From the NCBI RefSeq assembly GCF_002080455.1, contig NZ_CP020555.1, positions 2,356,001 to 2,420,000 on the forward strand: a DNA stretch of 64,000 nt. The letters run 5' to 3'. The stretch comes from Streptomyces sp. Sge12 (GTDB lineage: Bacteria > Actinomycetota > Actinomycetes > Streptomycetales > Streptomycetaceae). Made by a program: the position numbers and the translations under genes. How positions within the stretch are numbered: position 1 is the stretch's first letter; each line of letters opens with the position of its first letter. Shown piece by piece: positions 54,319 through 63,960 of the stretch. The notes beneath the pieces are model-generated. The model did no database searches and was not told where the DNA came from. It saw only the letters and a list, made by a program, of their open reading frames with translations.

Positions 54319-55395
54319 TCAGCCGGTGCCCACGAAGGCCGCCAGCAGCAGCCAGACCACGGGGGCCGTCGGAAGCAGGGAGTCCAGCCGGTCCATGATG
54401 CCGCCGTGTCCCGGCAGCAGCGTGCCCATGTCCTTGATGCCGAGGTCCCGCTTGATCATCGACTCGCCCAGGTCGCCCAGGGTGGCGCTGACCGCGACCG
54501 CGAGGCCGAGCAGCAGGCCCTGCCACCAGGAGCCCCCGTCGATCAGGAACTCCATGCAGAGCGCGCCGGCGGCCATCGCGAAGGCCACCGCGCCGAACAG
54601 TCCCTCGCGGGTCTTGCCGGGGCTGATGCGCGGCGCGAGCTTGGTCTTGCCGAAGCGCCAGCCGACCGCGTAGGCCCCGGTGTCGCTGACCACGGTCAGC
54701 AGCAGAAAGGTGATCACGCGCTGGGGGCCGTCGTCGGCGGTGAGCAGCATCGCGACGAACGTGGCCAGGAAGGGCACGTAGAACGCCGCGAAGGCGCCCG
54801 CCGTGACGTCCTTGAGGTAGTCCTCGGGCGGCTCGGTCATCCGCCACACCAGGACGGCCAGCACGGTCAGGGCCATGGCGACCCAGGCGCCCTCGGCCCC
54901 GCGGACGTATCCGGCGATGACCATGGCGGCGCCGCCGACCGCGAGCGGGACCAGCGGGGCCTTGATGCCCTTCTGCTCCTGCAGCCGGGAGGTGAGCTCC
55001 CACAGGCCGACCACGACGGCGACGACGATGACGCCGACGAAGACGGCCTTGACGATCAGCAGCGAGGCGAAGATGACCGCGCCGAGGCCCACGCCGACCC
55101 CTATGGCGGCACGCAGATCCCGGCCCGCGCGCTTCTTCGGCGGCGGGGGCGAGGCGTCCTGCGGCTGCTGGGCATGCGGAGGCGGGGGGCTGGGCATGGG
55201 CTCCTGCGGCGGCGTCTCGGCGCGGAAGAGGGGGTCGCTGTCGGCGGCGACCCCCCGATCGCGTGCTTCCCGGTCGTCGAAGTCACGGCCGGCGGCATCG
55301 GGCACGATGGGCATGGGCCGAGTGTGCGGGCCCACCTGCGCATCGTATGCGGGACCCGCCGGAACCGGCTCCGGCTGCCAGGAAGAGTCGTTCAT
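54319..55395 (-). CDS. cdsA: Phosphatidate cytidylyltransferase CdsA
   Basis: CdsA makes CDP-diacylglycerol from phosphatidate and CTP in phospholipid synthesis. The 358-residue protein has a Pro/acidic cytoplasmic N-terminus (about 1-85) longer than in E. coli, then about eight membrane helices. The CDS signature is in the C-terminal part: SDTGAYAVGWRFGKTKLAP, SPGKTREG and GIKDMGTLLPGHGGIMDRLD. The start ATG 55395 overlaps the frr stop (TGATG), so the two are translationally coupled. Confidence 0.95.
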   Translation of the reverse strand: MNDSSWQPEPVPAGPAYDAQVGPHTRPMPIVPDAAGRDFDDREARDRGVAADSDPLFRAETPPQEPMPSPPPPHAQQPQDASPPPPKKRAGRDLRAAIGVGVGLGAVIFASLLIVKAVFVGVIVVAVVVGLWELTSRLQEQKGIKAPLVPLAVGGAAMVIAGYVRGAEGAWVAMALTVLAVLVWRMTEPPEDYLKDVTAGAFAAFYVPFLATFVAMLLTADDGPQRVITFLLLTVVSDTGAYAVGWRFGKTKLAPRISPGKTREGLFGAVAFAMAAGALCMEFLIDGGSWWQGLLLGLAVAVSATLGDLGESMIKRDLGIKDMGTLLPGHGGIMDRLDSLLPTAPVVWLLLAAFVGTG

Positions 55396-55952
55396 CAGAC
55401 TTCGAGGAGCTCGGCTTCCTTGTGCTTCAGGAGCTCGTCCACCTGCGCGACGTACTTCGCGGTGGTGTCGTCGAGCTCCTTCTCGGCGCGGCGCACCTCG
55501 TCCTCGCCGGCCTCCTTGTCCTTGACCAGCTTGTCGAGGGCGTCCTTGGCCTTGCGGCGGACGGCGCGGAGCGAGATCTTCGAGTCCTCGGCCTTGGTGC
55601 GCGCGACCTTGATGTACTCCTTGCGGCGGTCCTGCGTCAGCTCGGGGAAGGTCACCCGGATGATGCTGCCGTCGTTGCTCGGGTTGACACCGAGGTCGGA
55701 GTCGCGGATGGCCTGCTCGATGTTGCGCAGGGCGCTCTTGTCGAACGGGGTCACGATCGCCATGCGCGGCTCGGGCACCGAGAAGGAGGCGAGCTGGTTG
55801 ATGGGCGTGATGGCGCCGTAGTACTCCGCCACGATCTTGTTGAACATCGCCGGGTGCGCACGGCCGGTGCGAATCGCGGCGAAGTCTTCCTTGGCGACGA
55901 CGACGGCCTTTTCCATCTTCTCCTCGGCCTCGAGGAGGATCTCTTCGGTCAC
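55395..55952 (-). CDS. frr: Ribosome recycling factor Frr (RRF)
   Basis: RRF splits post-termination ribosomes together with EF-G. The three-helix-bundle protein carries [32 protein letters not shown] and [18 protein letters not shown] 55952 gives exactly 185 residues, the family length, and has AGGAG eight bases upstream. The ATG at 55967 would add five residues and lacks that spacing, so GTG is preferred. It follows pyrH on the same strand with a 92-base gap. Confidence 0.95.
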   Translation of the reverse strand: MTEEILLEAEEKMEKAVVVAKEDFAAIRTGRAHPAMFNKIVAEYYGAITPINQLASFSVPEPRMAIVTPFDKSALRNIEQAIRDSDLGVNPSNDGSIIRVTFPELTQDRRKEYIKVARTKAEDSKISLRAVRRKAKDALDKLVKDKEAGEDEVRRAEKELDDTTAKYVAQVDELLKHKEAELLEV

Positions 55953-56044
55953 CACGTGCTCCTGCATGTCAGAAATGGATGGTTCAGGCGGGCGGGCGGG
56001 TCTGGCGAGCCGGTGCGGGGCCCGCTGGTCCGGAAGCGGACTGC

Positions 56045-56824
56045 TCAGGCCCGGGTTTCCTGGTCGCTCACGAGCGTCCCGATCTTCTCACCCTTGACGG
56101 CGCGGGCGATATTGCCCTCGGCAAGCAGCTCGAACACGAGGATCGGCAGCTTGTTGTCGCGGCAGAGCGTGATGGCGGTGGCGTCGGCGACCTTGAGGTC
56201 GCGGGAGAGGACCTCGCTGTATTCCAGCGCGTCGAACTTCACCGCGTCCGGGTTCTTCTTGGGGTCGGAGTCGTAGACCCCGTCGACACCGTTCTTGCCC
56301 ATGAGCAGGGCCTCGGCGTCGATCTCCAGGGCACGCTGGGCGGCCGTGGTGTCGGTGGAGAAGTAGGGCATGCCCATGCCGGCGCCGAAGATGACGACGC
56401 GGCCCTTCTCCAGGTGCCGGACGGCACGCAGCGGGATGTACGGCTCCGCGACCTGGCCCATGGTGATGGCGGTCTGCACGCGGGAGTCGATGCCCTCCTT
56501 CTCCAGGAAGTCCTGGAGCGCGAGGCAGTTCATGACGGTTCCGAGCATGCCCATGTAGTCGGACCGGGCCCGGTCCATGCCGCGCTGCTGGAGTTCGGCG
56601 CCGCGGAAGAAGTTGCCGCCGCCGATCACGACGGCGATCTCCGCGCCGTCGCGGACCACCGCGGCGATCTCGCGCGCGATGGCGTGGACGACGTCGGGGT
56701 CGACGCCCAGTCCTCCGCCACCGGAGAAGGCCTCGCCCGACAGCTTCAGCATGAAGCGGCGGCCCTTCTTGTCCTGGTCGCTCTTGTGGTCGGATGCGGT
56801 GTGGGGGTCCACGCCCTGATTCAT
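56045..56824 (-). CDS. pyrH: UMP kinase PyrH
   Basis: PyrH phosphorylates UMP to UDP and belongs to the amino-acid-kinase fold, not the NMP kinase fold. The 259-residue protein shows [37 protein letters not shown] and [20 protein letters not shown] 56824 is chosen for its GAGGAG ribosome site; an ATG 18 bases upstream lacks one. A terminator at 56852-56898 separates it from tsf, so it probably has its own promoter or is reached by read-through. Confidence 0.95.
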   Translation of the reverse strand: MNQGVDPHTASDHKSDQDKKGRRFMLKLSGEAFSGGGGLGVDPDVVHAIAREIAAVVRDGAEIAVVIGGGNFFRGAELQQRGMDRARSDYMGMLGTVMNCLALQDFLEKEGIDSRVQTAITMGQVAEPYIPLRAVRHLEKGRVVIFGAGMGMPYFSTDTTAAQRALEIDAEALLMGKNGVDGVYDSDPKKNPDAVKFDALEYSEVLSRDLKVADATAITLCRDNKLPILVFELLAEGNIARAVKGEKIGTLVSDQETRA

Positions 56825-56851
56825 GGAGATCTCCTCGTGCACATACGAAGA

Positions 56852-56898
56852 AGGCCATTGCCGGTGGGTCCTTGCGGTTCCCTCTACGGCAATGGCCT
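56852..56898 (-). terminator. Terminator/attenuator between tsf and pyrH
   Basis: AGGCCATTGCCG (56852-56863) and CGGCAATGGCCT (56887-56898) form a 12-bp perfect stem with a 23-base loop. On the minus strand it is followed by TCTTCG. It lies 88-135 bases after the tsf stop. Confidence 0.75.
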
Positions 56899-56986
56899 CC
56901 TCGTCAGATCTGCGGTCGCCTCGCGCAAGCGCGGACGACTGCCTCAGACCCTACCGGGGTCCGGTGTCCGTCGCGTACGGACGGAC

Positions 56987-57823
56987 TCAGATGCCGACCT
57001 TGATGCGGGTGAAGCGCTTCAGGGTGACACCGGCCTCGTCCAGAACCTTCTGGACGGACTTCTTGTTGTCCAGGGCGTACGCCTGGCCGAGCAGCGTGGC
57101 GTCCTTGAAGAAGCCGTTGACGCGACCCTCGACGATCTTCGCGATGGCAGCCTCGGGCTTGCCCTCCGCGCGGGTGACCTCTTCGGCGATGCGACGCTCG
57201 GACTCGACCTTCTCGGCCGGGACGTCCTCGGCGGACAGCCACTGCGGGGCGAACGCGGCGATGTGCTGCGCGACGCCGCGGGCGACCTCGGCGTTCTCCT
57301 TGTCGAGCTCGACCAGGACGCCGATCTGGAACGGCAGGTCGGGCATCGTGCGGTGCATGTACGCGGTCACGTAGCCGCCGGTGAACTGCGCGAAGCGGTC
57401 CAGGACGATCTTCTCGCCGAGGTTGGCGTTGGCCTCGTCGACGAAAGCGGTGACGGTCTTGCCGGGCTCGATCTCGGAGGCGAGCAGCGCCTCGATGTCG
57501 GCCGGGGAGGTGGCGGCCACGTGGGCGGCCAGCTGGTTGGCGACGGCCAGGAACTTCTCGCCCTTGGCGACGAAGTCGGTCTCGCACTTCAGCTCGACGA
57601 TGACACCGGAGGTGTTGTCGTCGGCGATGAGGGAGACGACCGCACCGTTCTCGGCAGAACGGCCCTCGCGCTTGGCGACGCCCTTCTGACCCTTGATGCG
57701 GAGCGCTTCCTGGGCCTTGTCGACGTCGCCGTCGGCGTCCACGAGCGCGTTCTTGCAGTCCAGCATGCCGGCGCCGGTGAGCTCGCGGAGCTTCTTGACG
57801 TCAGCGGCGGTGTAGTTCGCCAT
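56987..57823 (-). CDS. tsf: Elongation factor Ts
   Basis: EF-Ts is the nucleotide-exchange factor of EF-Tu. The 278-residue protein has the N-terminal UBA-like module (VKKLRELTGAGMLDCKNAL), the core NCETDFVA-type block (CETDFVAKGEKF) and the C-terminal dimer module. The start is ATG 57823. It follows rpsB across a 135-base spacer with strong hairpins (57865-57946), the usual rpsB-tsf arrangement. Confidence 0.97.
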   Translation of the reverse strand: MANYTAADVKKLRELTGAGMLDCKNALVDADGDVDKAQEALRIKGQKGVAKREGRSAENGAVVSLIADDNTSGVIVELKCETDFVAKGEKFLAVANQLAAHVAATSPADIEALLASEIEPGKTVTAFVDEANANLGEKIVLDRFAQFTGGYVTAYMHRTMPDLPFQIGVLVELDKENAEVARGVAQHIAAFAPQWLSAEDVPAEKVESERRIAEEVTRAEGKPEAAIAKIVEGRVNGFFKDATLLGQAYALDNKKSVQKVLDEAGVTLKRFTRIKVGI

Positions 57824-57864
57824 GAGTCTGTGATTCTCTCTCGAAGTCGTAGATCTACGGGTGA

Positions 57865-57946
57865 ACGGCGGAGGCGCCGCGCCTGAGGCGCGGCTCCCCC
57901 GCCGTCATCGTCCGTGCTGCGAGTGCCCGGCGCGTGAACACCGGGC
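57865..57946 (-). terminator. Double hairpin between rpsB and tsf
   Basis: Coming from rpsB, the first stem is GCCCGG/CCGGGC (57941-57946 with 57925-57930). The second is a two-part stem, ACGGCGG (57865-57871) with CCGCCGT, enclosing GCCGCGCC/GGCGCGGC (57876-57894). These are strong attenuator-like structures that probably lower tsf expression relative to rpsB. Confidence 0.7.
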
Positions 57947-57958
57947 GCTCTCAGTGGG

Positions 57959-58840
57959 TCAGGCCTGCTCGGCGTCGGCGGCCGGGGCCTCGACAGCCTC
58001 GGCGGCCGGGGCCTCGGCGACAGCCTCGGCAGCCGGGGCGGCCTCGGTCTCGTCGGCCTTCTTGTCACCCTCGAGCAGGTCGCGCTCCCACTCGGCGAGC
58101 GGCTCGGCGGCGGCCTTCTCGCCCGGCTTCGAGTCGCCGGTCGCAGCGCCGGAGCGGGCGATGAGGCCCTCGGCGACGGCGTCGGCGATCACGCGGGTGA
58201 GCAGGGTGACGGAACGGATCGCGTCGTCGTTGCCCGGGATCTTGTAGTCGACCTCGTCGGGGTCGCAGTTGGTGTCGAGGATCGCGACGACCGGGATGTG
58301 GAGCTTGCGCGCCTCACCGACGGCGATGTGCTCCTTCTTGGTGTCGACGATCCAGACGGCGCTGGGAACCTTCGACATCTCGCGGATACCACCGAGGGTC
58401 TTCTCCAGCTTGGTCTTCTCGCGGGAGAGGACCAGGAGCTCCTTCTTGGTGAGACCCGAGGCGGCGACGTCCTCGAAGTCGATCGCCTCAAGCTCCTTCA
58501 GACGCTGAAGGCGCTTGTAGACGGTGGAGAAGTTGGTGAGCATGCCACCCAGCCACCGCTGGTTGACGTACGGCATACCAACGCGCGTCGCCTGCTCGGC
58601 GATGGCCTCCTGGGCCTGCTTCTTGGTACCGACGAACATGATGGAGCCACCGTGCGCGACGGTCTCCTTCACGAACTCGTAGGCGCGGTCGATGTACGAC
58701 AGCGACTGCAGCAGGTCGATGATGTAGATGCCGTTGCGCTCCGTGAAGATGAAGCGCTTCATCTTCGGGTTCCAACGGCGGGTCTGGTGACCGAAGTGGA
58801 CGCCGCTCTCCAGCAGCTCCCGCATCGTGACGACGGCCAT
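57959..58840 (-). CDS. rpsB: 30S ribosomal protein S2
   Basis: The 293-residue S2 protein starts [20 protein letters not shown] and carries [10 protein letters not shown] and PGNDDAIRS. The C-terminal 50 residues are an acidic Ala/Glu/Pro extension ([17 protein letters not shown]) common in actinobacteria. ATG 58840 is chosen over the ATG six bases upstream because AAGGAG has proper spacing only to the later one. Transcription begins in the 58850-59090 gap shared with the divergent M23 peptidase gene; no convincing promoter hexamers could be fixed. Confidence 0.96.
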   Translation of the reverse strand: MAVVTMRELLESGVHFGHQTRRWNPKMKRFIFTERNGIYIIDLLQSLSYIDRAYEFVKETVAHGGSIMFVGTKKQAQEAIAEQATRVGMPYVNQRWLGGMLTNFSTVYKRLQRLKELEAIDFEDVAASGLTKKELLVLSREKTKLEKTLGGIREMSKVPSAVWIVDTKKEHIAVGEARKLHIPVVAILDTNCDPDEVDYKIPGNDDAIRSVTLLTRVIADAVAEGLIARSGAATGDSKPGEKAAAEPLAEWERDLLEGDKKADETEAAPAAEAVAEAPAAEAVEAPAADAEQA

Positions 58841-59091
58841 GGCCATCTCCTTGTTTTCTCGGTTTGGTTCCTGACGCCCCACCGCGCCCTGCCCCCATGA
58901 GGGGACCGAGAGACGCTGTCACCTGGCTGTTTCAGCCTGGCGCCGGGGCGTGCGAAGTCGACCCGGTGACCCGGATCGCCACAAGAAGTGTACGGGACCC
59001 GGCGGTATGCCGGGTGACGCCGCTGTCCACAGCGGCCCGGTCGTCCACAGGCCCGGGCAGCGGCCGGGGCGGGCGCGGGACGCTGTGGCCC

Positions 59092-59574
59092 ATGACGACC
59101 TTGCTGCTCAGCCTGCTCCTGGCCCTGGCCCCGTCGGCCGTTCCGGGGGTCCGCCCGCTGCCCGCGCCGCTGTCGGTGGCCCGCTGGTGGGACCCGCCGC
59201 CGACGCCGTACGCGGCCGGGCACCGCGGCGTGGACCTGTCGGCGCCGGTGGGCGCGCAGATCCGGGCGGTCGCGTCCGGCCGGGTCCACCACGCCGGCCC
59301 CGTCGCCGGCCGCGGGGTCCTCTCGCTGGCCCTGCCGAACGGCCTGCGCACGACGTACGAGCCGGTCCGGCCCCTGGTCGCGGAGGGCGAGCAGGTCAGT
59401 GCGGGCCAGGTGGTGGCGGTCCTGATGGAGGGCTCGCACTGCCCGGCGCCGTGTCTGCACTGGGGCCTGCTGGCGGGCGAGACCTACCTCAACCCCCTGG
59501 CCCTCCTGCCCCGCCCGACCCCGCGCCTCCTGCCGGACGGACACCCGGCGGATTCCGGCCCCGCCGGCGGGTGA
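59092..59574 (+). CDS. Secreted M23-type peptidase (short)
   Basis: The 160-residue protein has a short signal peptide (MTTLLLSLLLALAPSAVPG) and then only an M23/LytM domain, with HRGVDLSAP supplying the first His/Asp zinc ligands and HWGLL the C-terminal His ligand. M23 enzymes cut peptidoglycan cross-links. The start ATG 59092 is preferred to upstream in-frame codons. It is divergent from rpsB and converges on the TetR gene. Confidence 0.85.
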   Translation: MTTLLLSLLLALAPSAVPGVRPLPAPLSVARWWDPPPTPYAAGHRGVDLSAPVGAQIRAVASGRVHHAGPVAGRGVLSLALPNGLRTTYEPVRPLVAEGEQVSAGQVVAVLMEGSHCPAPCLHWGLLAGETYLNPLALLPRPTPRLLPDGHPADSGPAGG

Positions 59575-59607
59575 GGTGCGGGCTCCGGAAGTCGGGCCCC
59601 GGGGGCC

Positions 59608-60189
59608 TCAGCCCCGGACGCCCCGCAGGGCCATGGCGACGGCGGCCTCCGTCACGACGGCGGGATCCTCCGCGGCGCCGAGCTCGATCCGGCGGACGGC
59701 CGCATCCACGACGCCCTGCAGCAGCATCGCGGCCAGCCTCGGCTCGGCCTGTCCCAACCCGCTCAACGCCTCGACGATCATGGCCACCAGCCCTCCGTGG
59801 GCCGCACGGATCTTCTCCCGCGCGCCCGCGTCCAGCTCGCTGGCCGAGATGGCCACCACCGCGCGGTGGCGGCGGTCCCCCACCAGCACCAACTGGCTCC
59901 GCACGTACGCCTCGATCTTCGCTTCCGGCGACTGCGCCTGCTCCATCGCCGCCTCGATCTCGGCGGCCCATACGGGGAAGTCCACGGCGCACAGCTCTTC
60001 GACCACGGCGGCGCGGGAGCGGAAGTACTCGTACACGGAGGACCGGGCCAGGCCGGTCCGCTCCGCGAGGGCGGGGAAGGTCAGCGCCTCCGTCCCGCCT
60101 TCGGACAGCAGGGAACGCGCAGCGTCCAAGAGGGCGCCGCGCTGCATCGACCGGTGCTCGGCCACGGAGGCCGCTCGAATCCTGGGCAC
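59608..60189 (-). CDS. TetR-family transcriptional regulator
   Basis: The 193-residue repressor has an N-terminal helix-turn-helix (about 18-60, LDAARSLLSEGGTEALTFPA then RTGLARSSVYEYFRSRAAVV) and an all-helical ligand-binding C-terminal domain. GTG 60189 is the start. Its target is unknown; no palindrome is evident next to its own gene, and the double TetR-type operator at 36.2 kb is far away but could be tested. It lies 28 bases downstream of whiG on the same strand. Confidence 0.88.
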   Translation of the reverse strand: MPRIRAASVAEHRSMQRGALLDAARSLLSEGGTEALTFPALAERTGLARSSVYEYFRSRAAVVEELCAVDFPVWAAEIEAAMEQAQSPEAKIEAYVRSQLVLVGDRRHRAVVAISASELDAGAREKIRAAHGGLVAMIVEALSGLGQAEPRLAAMLLQGVVDAAVRRIELGAAEDPAVVTEAAVAMALRGVRG

Positions 60190-60217
60190 GCATCCACTCT
60201 ACGGAGGTACCGCAAGC

Positions 60218-61054
60218 TCACCTCCCCACATCCGCCAACTTCGCGCGCAGTTGCAGAACGGACTTGGTGTGGATCTGGCTGACCCGGCTCTCGGTGACGC
60301 CCAGGACGTTGCCGATCTCGGCGAGCGTGAGGCCTTCGTAGTAGTAGAGGGTCACCACGGTCTTCTCCCGCTCGGGCAGGGTGTTGATGGCCCGTGCCAG
60401 GAGGCGCCGCAGTTCACGGTCCTCGGCCACCGCCACCGGGTTGTCGGCGGCGGTGTCCTCCAGGGTGTCCATCAGGGAGAGGCGGTCGCCGCCCTCCCCG
60501 CCGACGTGCAGGAGCTCCTCCAGGGCGACCACATTGGCCAGCGACAGCTGGCTGAAGACGGTGTGGAGGTCCTCCACCCCGATCCCCATCTCCCCGGCGA
60601 CCTCGCTCTCCGTGGGGGTGCGCCGCAGCTGGGCCTCCAGCGTGGCGTAGGCCCGCTCCACGGCGCGCGCCTTCTGCCGGACCGAGCGGGGGATCCAGTC
60701 CAGTGCCCGCAGCTCGTCGATCATCGCGCCGCGGATCCGGGTGATCGCGTAGGTCTCGAACTTGATCGACCGGTCGATGTCGAACTTCTCGATGGCGTCG
60801 ATCAGCCCGAAGACCCCGGAGGAGACGAAGTCGGCCTGCTCCACATTGGGCGGCAGGCCCACGCTGACGCGGCCGGCGACGTACTTGACCAGCGGCGAGT
60901 AGTGCAGGATCAGCTGCTCCCGCAGCCGCTCGTCACCCGACTCCTTGTACGAGCGCCACAGCACCTCCAGGGACGAGGGCGCGGTGGACCGCACGCCGCC
61001 GCGGGCAGCGGGGGGCACCGCAGCGCGGTCGGACCCTGAGGTGTGCTGGGGCAT
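60218..61054 (-). CDS. whiG: Sporulation sigma factor WhiG
   Basis: WhiG is the flagellar-type (FliA-like) sigma factor that commits aerial hyphae to sporulation. The 278-residue protein carries region 2 ([38 protein letters not shown]), region 3, and region 4 ([36 protein letters not shown]). Its presence is strong evidence for Streptomyces. The start is ATG 61054. The TetR gene follows closely downstream. Activity is controlled in related species by the anti-sigma factor RsiG with c-di-GMP, encoded elsewhere. Confidence 0.96.
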   Translation of the reverse strand: MPQHTSGSDRAAVPPAARGGVRSTAPSSLEVLWRSYKESGDERLREQLILHYSPLVKYVAGRVSVGLPPNVEQADFVSSGVFGLIDAIEKFDIDRSIKFETYAITRIRGAMIDELRALDWIPRSVRQKARAVERAYATLEAQLRRTPTESEVAGEMGIGVEDLHTVFSQLSLANVVALEELLHVGGEGGDRLSLMDTLEDTAADNPVAVAEDRELRRLLARAINTLPEREKTVVTLYYYEGLTLAEIGNVLGVTESRVSQIHTKSVLQLRAKLADVGR

Positions 61055-61263
61055 GCTTCGCCTTTGCCGGAGCCGGATTCCTTGGGAGCGTAGCGTGACG
61101 AGATAGTCGCGGTGCGCGAAGAGTACGGGATGGCGCGGGGCCCGATGGGCGCCCCGACTCGCGCGGACGACCCGGGACCGGCGCCTGGCGCTCGGTCCCG
61201 GTGACCGCCACCGGGAAGACCGCGTCTCTCATCGCTTTCACTCTTTCACCGGAACACCCCAGG

Positions 61264-62439
61264 TCAACGACCGCCTCGCCGGGTACCGCCGGTTTGTGTG
61301 CCTCCTCCAGCCGTTTGTCTGCTCAACTGCCAGCCGTCGCCCTGCCGTTCGACGAACCCCAGAGAGTGAAGTTCGTACAGTCTGCCGATGACTTCATCTG
61401 CGCCGGTGCCGGAGGCAAGTGCCAACTCGCCCACGTCCGCCGGGCGGGCGGCCGGCAGCGCTTCGAGCACGCGGGCGGTGTCCGGGTCCAGCAGGTCCCG
61501 GGCGAGCACCGGGCCGCGCCGCTCGGGAGCCAGCTCGCCCATGGCCCCGACCAGCTCGACCACCTCGGCCGCGTCGGTGACGAGCACGGCCTCACCGCGC
61601 AGCAGCTCGTGCACCCCGGCGGAGAGTCCGCTGGTGGCGGGCCCGGGGACGCCCATCGTGAACCGCCCGAGGCGCTGTGCCCGCCGGGCCGTGACCAGGG
61701 AGCCGCTGCGGTGCGCGGCCTCGACGACGACCGTGCCCCGGGTGAGGGCGGCGATGACGCGGTTGCGCAGGACGAACCGGCTGGGGGTCGGATGGCTGCC
61801 CGGTGGCAACTCCCCCACGATCAGCCCCTGCCCGGCGATCCGGCCGAGGAGCCCGGCGTGTCCGCGCGGGTAGGCGACGTCCACTCCGCAGGCGAGCACC
61901 GCCGCGGTCGCGCCGCCCGAGGCGAGGGCGCCCCGGTGGGCGGCGCCGTCGATCCCGAAGGCGGCGCCGGAGACCACGACCCAGCCCCGTTCGGCGAGCC
62001 CGGCGGCCAGGGTCTGCGCCATGTGCGCGCCGTACGGGGTGCAGGCGCGGGCCCCGACCACGGAGACCGAACGCAGGGCCCAGGTACGCAGGTTCGACCG
62101 GCCCCGCAGCCACAGCCCGACGGGCCGTTCGTCGCCGAGGTCGTCGAGCTGGGTCGGCCACTCGGCCGACCCCGGGAACACGAACCGGCCGCCCGCCGCG
62201 GCGGCCAGTGAGAGGTCCCGCTCGGGGTCGGCCAGTATGGCCCGTCTGCGGTATCCGGCGAGCCGCTCCGGTCCCACGCCCGACGGCGTGCCCGGTTCGG
62301 CCCCGGGGTCGGTGAGCAGCCGCATCAGCCCCACCGCGCCGAACTCCCGCAGCCACCGCCCGCCGTGTGCGTCCCCGGGCTCCAGCACCCGGGTGAGCGC
62401 GGCCCGCGCCAGCAGTTCCGCGTCCCCGGCGCCGGTCAT
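61264..62439 (-). CDS. dprA: DNA-processing protein DprA (Smf)
   Basis: DprA loads RecA on single-stranded DNA in transformation, though Streptomyces is not naturally competent in the classical sense. The 391-residue protein has a Rossmann fold with SVVGARACTPYG, VSGAAFGIDGAAHRGAL, PPGSHPTPSRFVLRNRVIAA and VVVEAAHRSGSLVTA. A C-terminal winged helix follows (about 315-375). The start ATG 62439 overlaps the comM stop by four bases, so the two are one unit. About 210 bases without a gene separate it from whiG. Confidence 0.93.
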   Translation of the reverse strand: MTGAGDAELLARAALTRVLEPGDAHGGRWLREFGAVGLMRLLTDPGAEPGTPSGVGPERLAGYRRRAILADPERDLSLAAAAGGRFVFPGSAEWPTQLDDLGDERPVGLWLRGRSNLRTWALRSVSVVGARACTPYGAHMAQTLAAGLAERGWVVVSGAAFGIDGAAHRGALASGGATAAVLACGVDVAYPRGHAGLLGRIAGQGLIVGELPPGSHPTPSRFVLRNRVIAALTRGTVVVEAAHRSGSLVTARRAQRLGRFTMGVPGPATSGLSAGVHELLRGEAVLVTDAAEVVELVGAMGELAPERRGPVLARDLLDPDTARVLEALPAARPADVGELALASGTGADEVIGRLYELHSLGFVERQGDGWQLSRQTAGGGTQTGGTRRGGR

Positions 62440-63935
62440 GTTCCGGCCCCCGGCAGCGACATCGCCCCGCGGGCGATCCCGGTCCGCAGCTCCAGTGCCA
62501 CGGCGACGTCCAGCGCGTCGGGCCGGTCCCGCGCGCGCAGGTCGGCCACGGTCCAGGCGACCCGCAGCACCCGGTCCAGCCCGCGCGCGGTGAGCAGCCC
62601 CCGTTCCAGATCGCGTTCGGCGGGGGCCAGCGCCCCCGGGCCGGCCTGCCACCGGGTGCGCAGTTCCTGCCCGGGCACTTCGGAGTTGAGCCGCCAGGGC
62701 GTGTCGGCGAGCCTGGCCGCGGCGCGTTCCCGGGCCTCCCGCACCCGGTCTGCGACCACGGCGGTGGATTCCCCGCGGCCGCCCTGCCCCAGCAGGTCGC
62801 CGCGGGTCACGGGCTCGACCTCGACCCTCAGGTCCACCCGGTCGAGCAACGGCCCGGACAGGCGCGCCTGGTAACGCCGGATCACCGAGGGCGGGCACTC
62901 GCAGCCGGCTCCGTGCAGGGTGTGCCGTCCGCACGGGCACGGGTTCGCGGCGAGCACCATCAGGAATCTGGCGGGCAGCCTCACCACTCCGGCGGCGCGG
63001 GCGATGACCACGTGTCCCGATTCGAGGGGCTGGCGCAGCGCGTCCAGGGCCCGGCTGTGGAACTCGGCGGCCTCGTCGAGGAAGAGCACGCCGCGGTGGG
63101 CCAGGGAGACCGCCCCGGGCCTCGGGATCCCGGTCCCGCCGCCCACGAGGGACTGCATGGTGGCCGAATGGTGCGGCGCGCAGTACGGGGGCCTTGCGAC
63201 CAGCGGTTCGCCGGGCGGCAGGATTCCCGCGACCGAGTGGACGGCCGTGACTTCCACGGAGTCCTGGCGGGTGAGCGGCGGCAGCAGCCAGGGCAGCCGC
63301 TCGGCCAGCATGGTCTTGCCCGCTCCGGGCGGTCCGCTGAGGAAGAGGTGGTGTCCTCCGGCGGCCGCGACCTCCAGGGCGCGGCGGGCGGTGTGCTGTC
63401 CGGCCACGTCGGCGAGGTCGGGGAAGCCGCCGCCGTCCTCCCGCCCGGGACGGGCGCGGGCCAGCCCCGTCCCCAGACCCGCCCCCGGGACGAGCAGCCC
63501 GGCGAGCATCGGATCGGGCCGGCCCGGCGGGTCGCCGGGCTCCTCCTCGGGGACCTCGCCGCCGGTGAGGACCGCGATCAGCCGGCGCAGGCTGCGTACG
63601 CCGAGCACCGAGACGTCCGGGACGAGGGCGGCCTCGGCGGCGCACTGCTGAGGGACCACCACCTGCCGGTAGCCGGCCTCCGCGGCGGCGAGGACGGCGG
63701 GCAGGATCCCCCGGACCGGGCGCACCCGGCCGTCCAGCCCCAGCTCGCCGATCAGGACGAGGTCGGCGATCAGGCCCGGGTCCACCACCTCGGCGGCCCC
63801 GAGCACTGCCGCCGCGACGGCCAGGTCGAAACCCGCACCGGATTTGGGTACGGAGGCCGGGCTCAGCCCGACCGTGAGCTTCTTCTGCGGCCAGGCCGCG
63901 CCCGAGTTTTGTACTTCCCTGATGATGTCATCTGT
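62436..63935 (-). pseudogene. comM: comM/yifB Mg-chelatase-like ATPase, N-terminus lost at an insertion junction
   Basis: ComM/YifB is an AAA+ hexameric helicase. Most of it is intact: GPPGAGKTM (Walker A), FLDEAAEFHSRALDALRQP (Walker B) and PCPCGRHTLHGAGCECP for zinc binding. Reading back toward the start, homology continues through NSGAAWPQKKLTVGLSP to about codon 63908, where the expected RAAVVNSG is replaced by unrelated sequence and an in-frame TGA at 63938. About the first 65 residues are absent. The neighbouring DNA becomes A/T-richer with a new plus-strand open frame. A truncated product could start at GTG 63806, but without part of the N-terminal domain. Confidence 0.78.
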
Positions 63936-63960
63936 TCAAACACGTACAGAGGAGCTCAGG
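63905..63960. mobile_element. Probable integration junction (hybrid attachment site) inside comM
   Basis: From about 63909 the sequence (TTTTGTACTTCCCTGATGAT and onward to 63950) is markedly A/T-richer than comM and carries no comM homology. It is followed by a ribosome-site-like AGAGGAG and a TTG start. The pattern fits one end of an integrated plasmid or prophage in comM. The other end and the integrase lie beyond the window. Confidence 0.6.

Noticed and set aside
59608..60189. TetR regulator as controller of the 36.2 kb double operator
   Set aside because: No copy of CTGAACGCGTTCAG is visible near this gene, and TetR proteins usually autoregulate, so the link is not supported.
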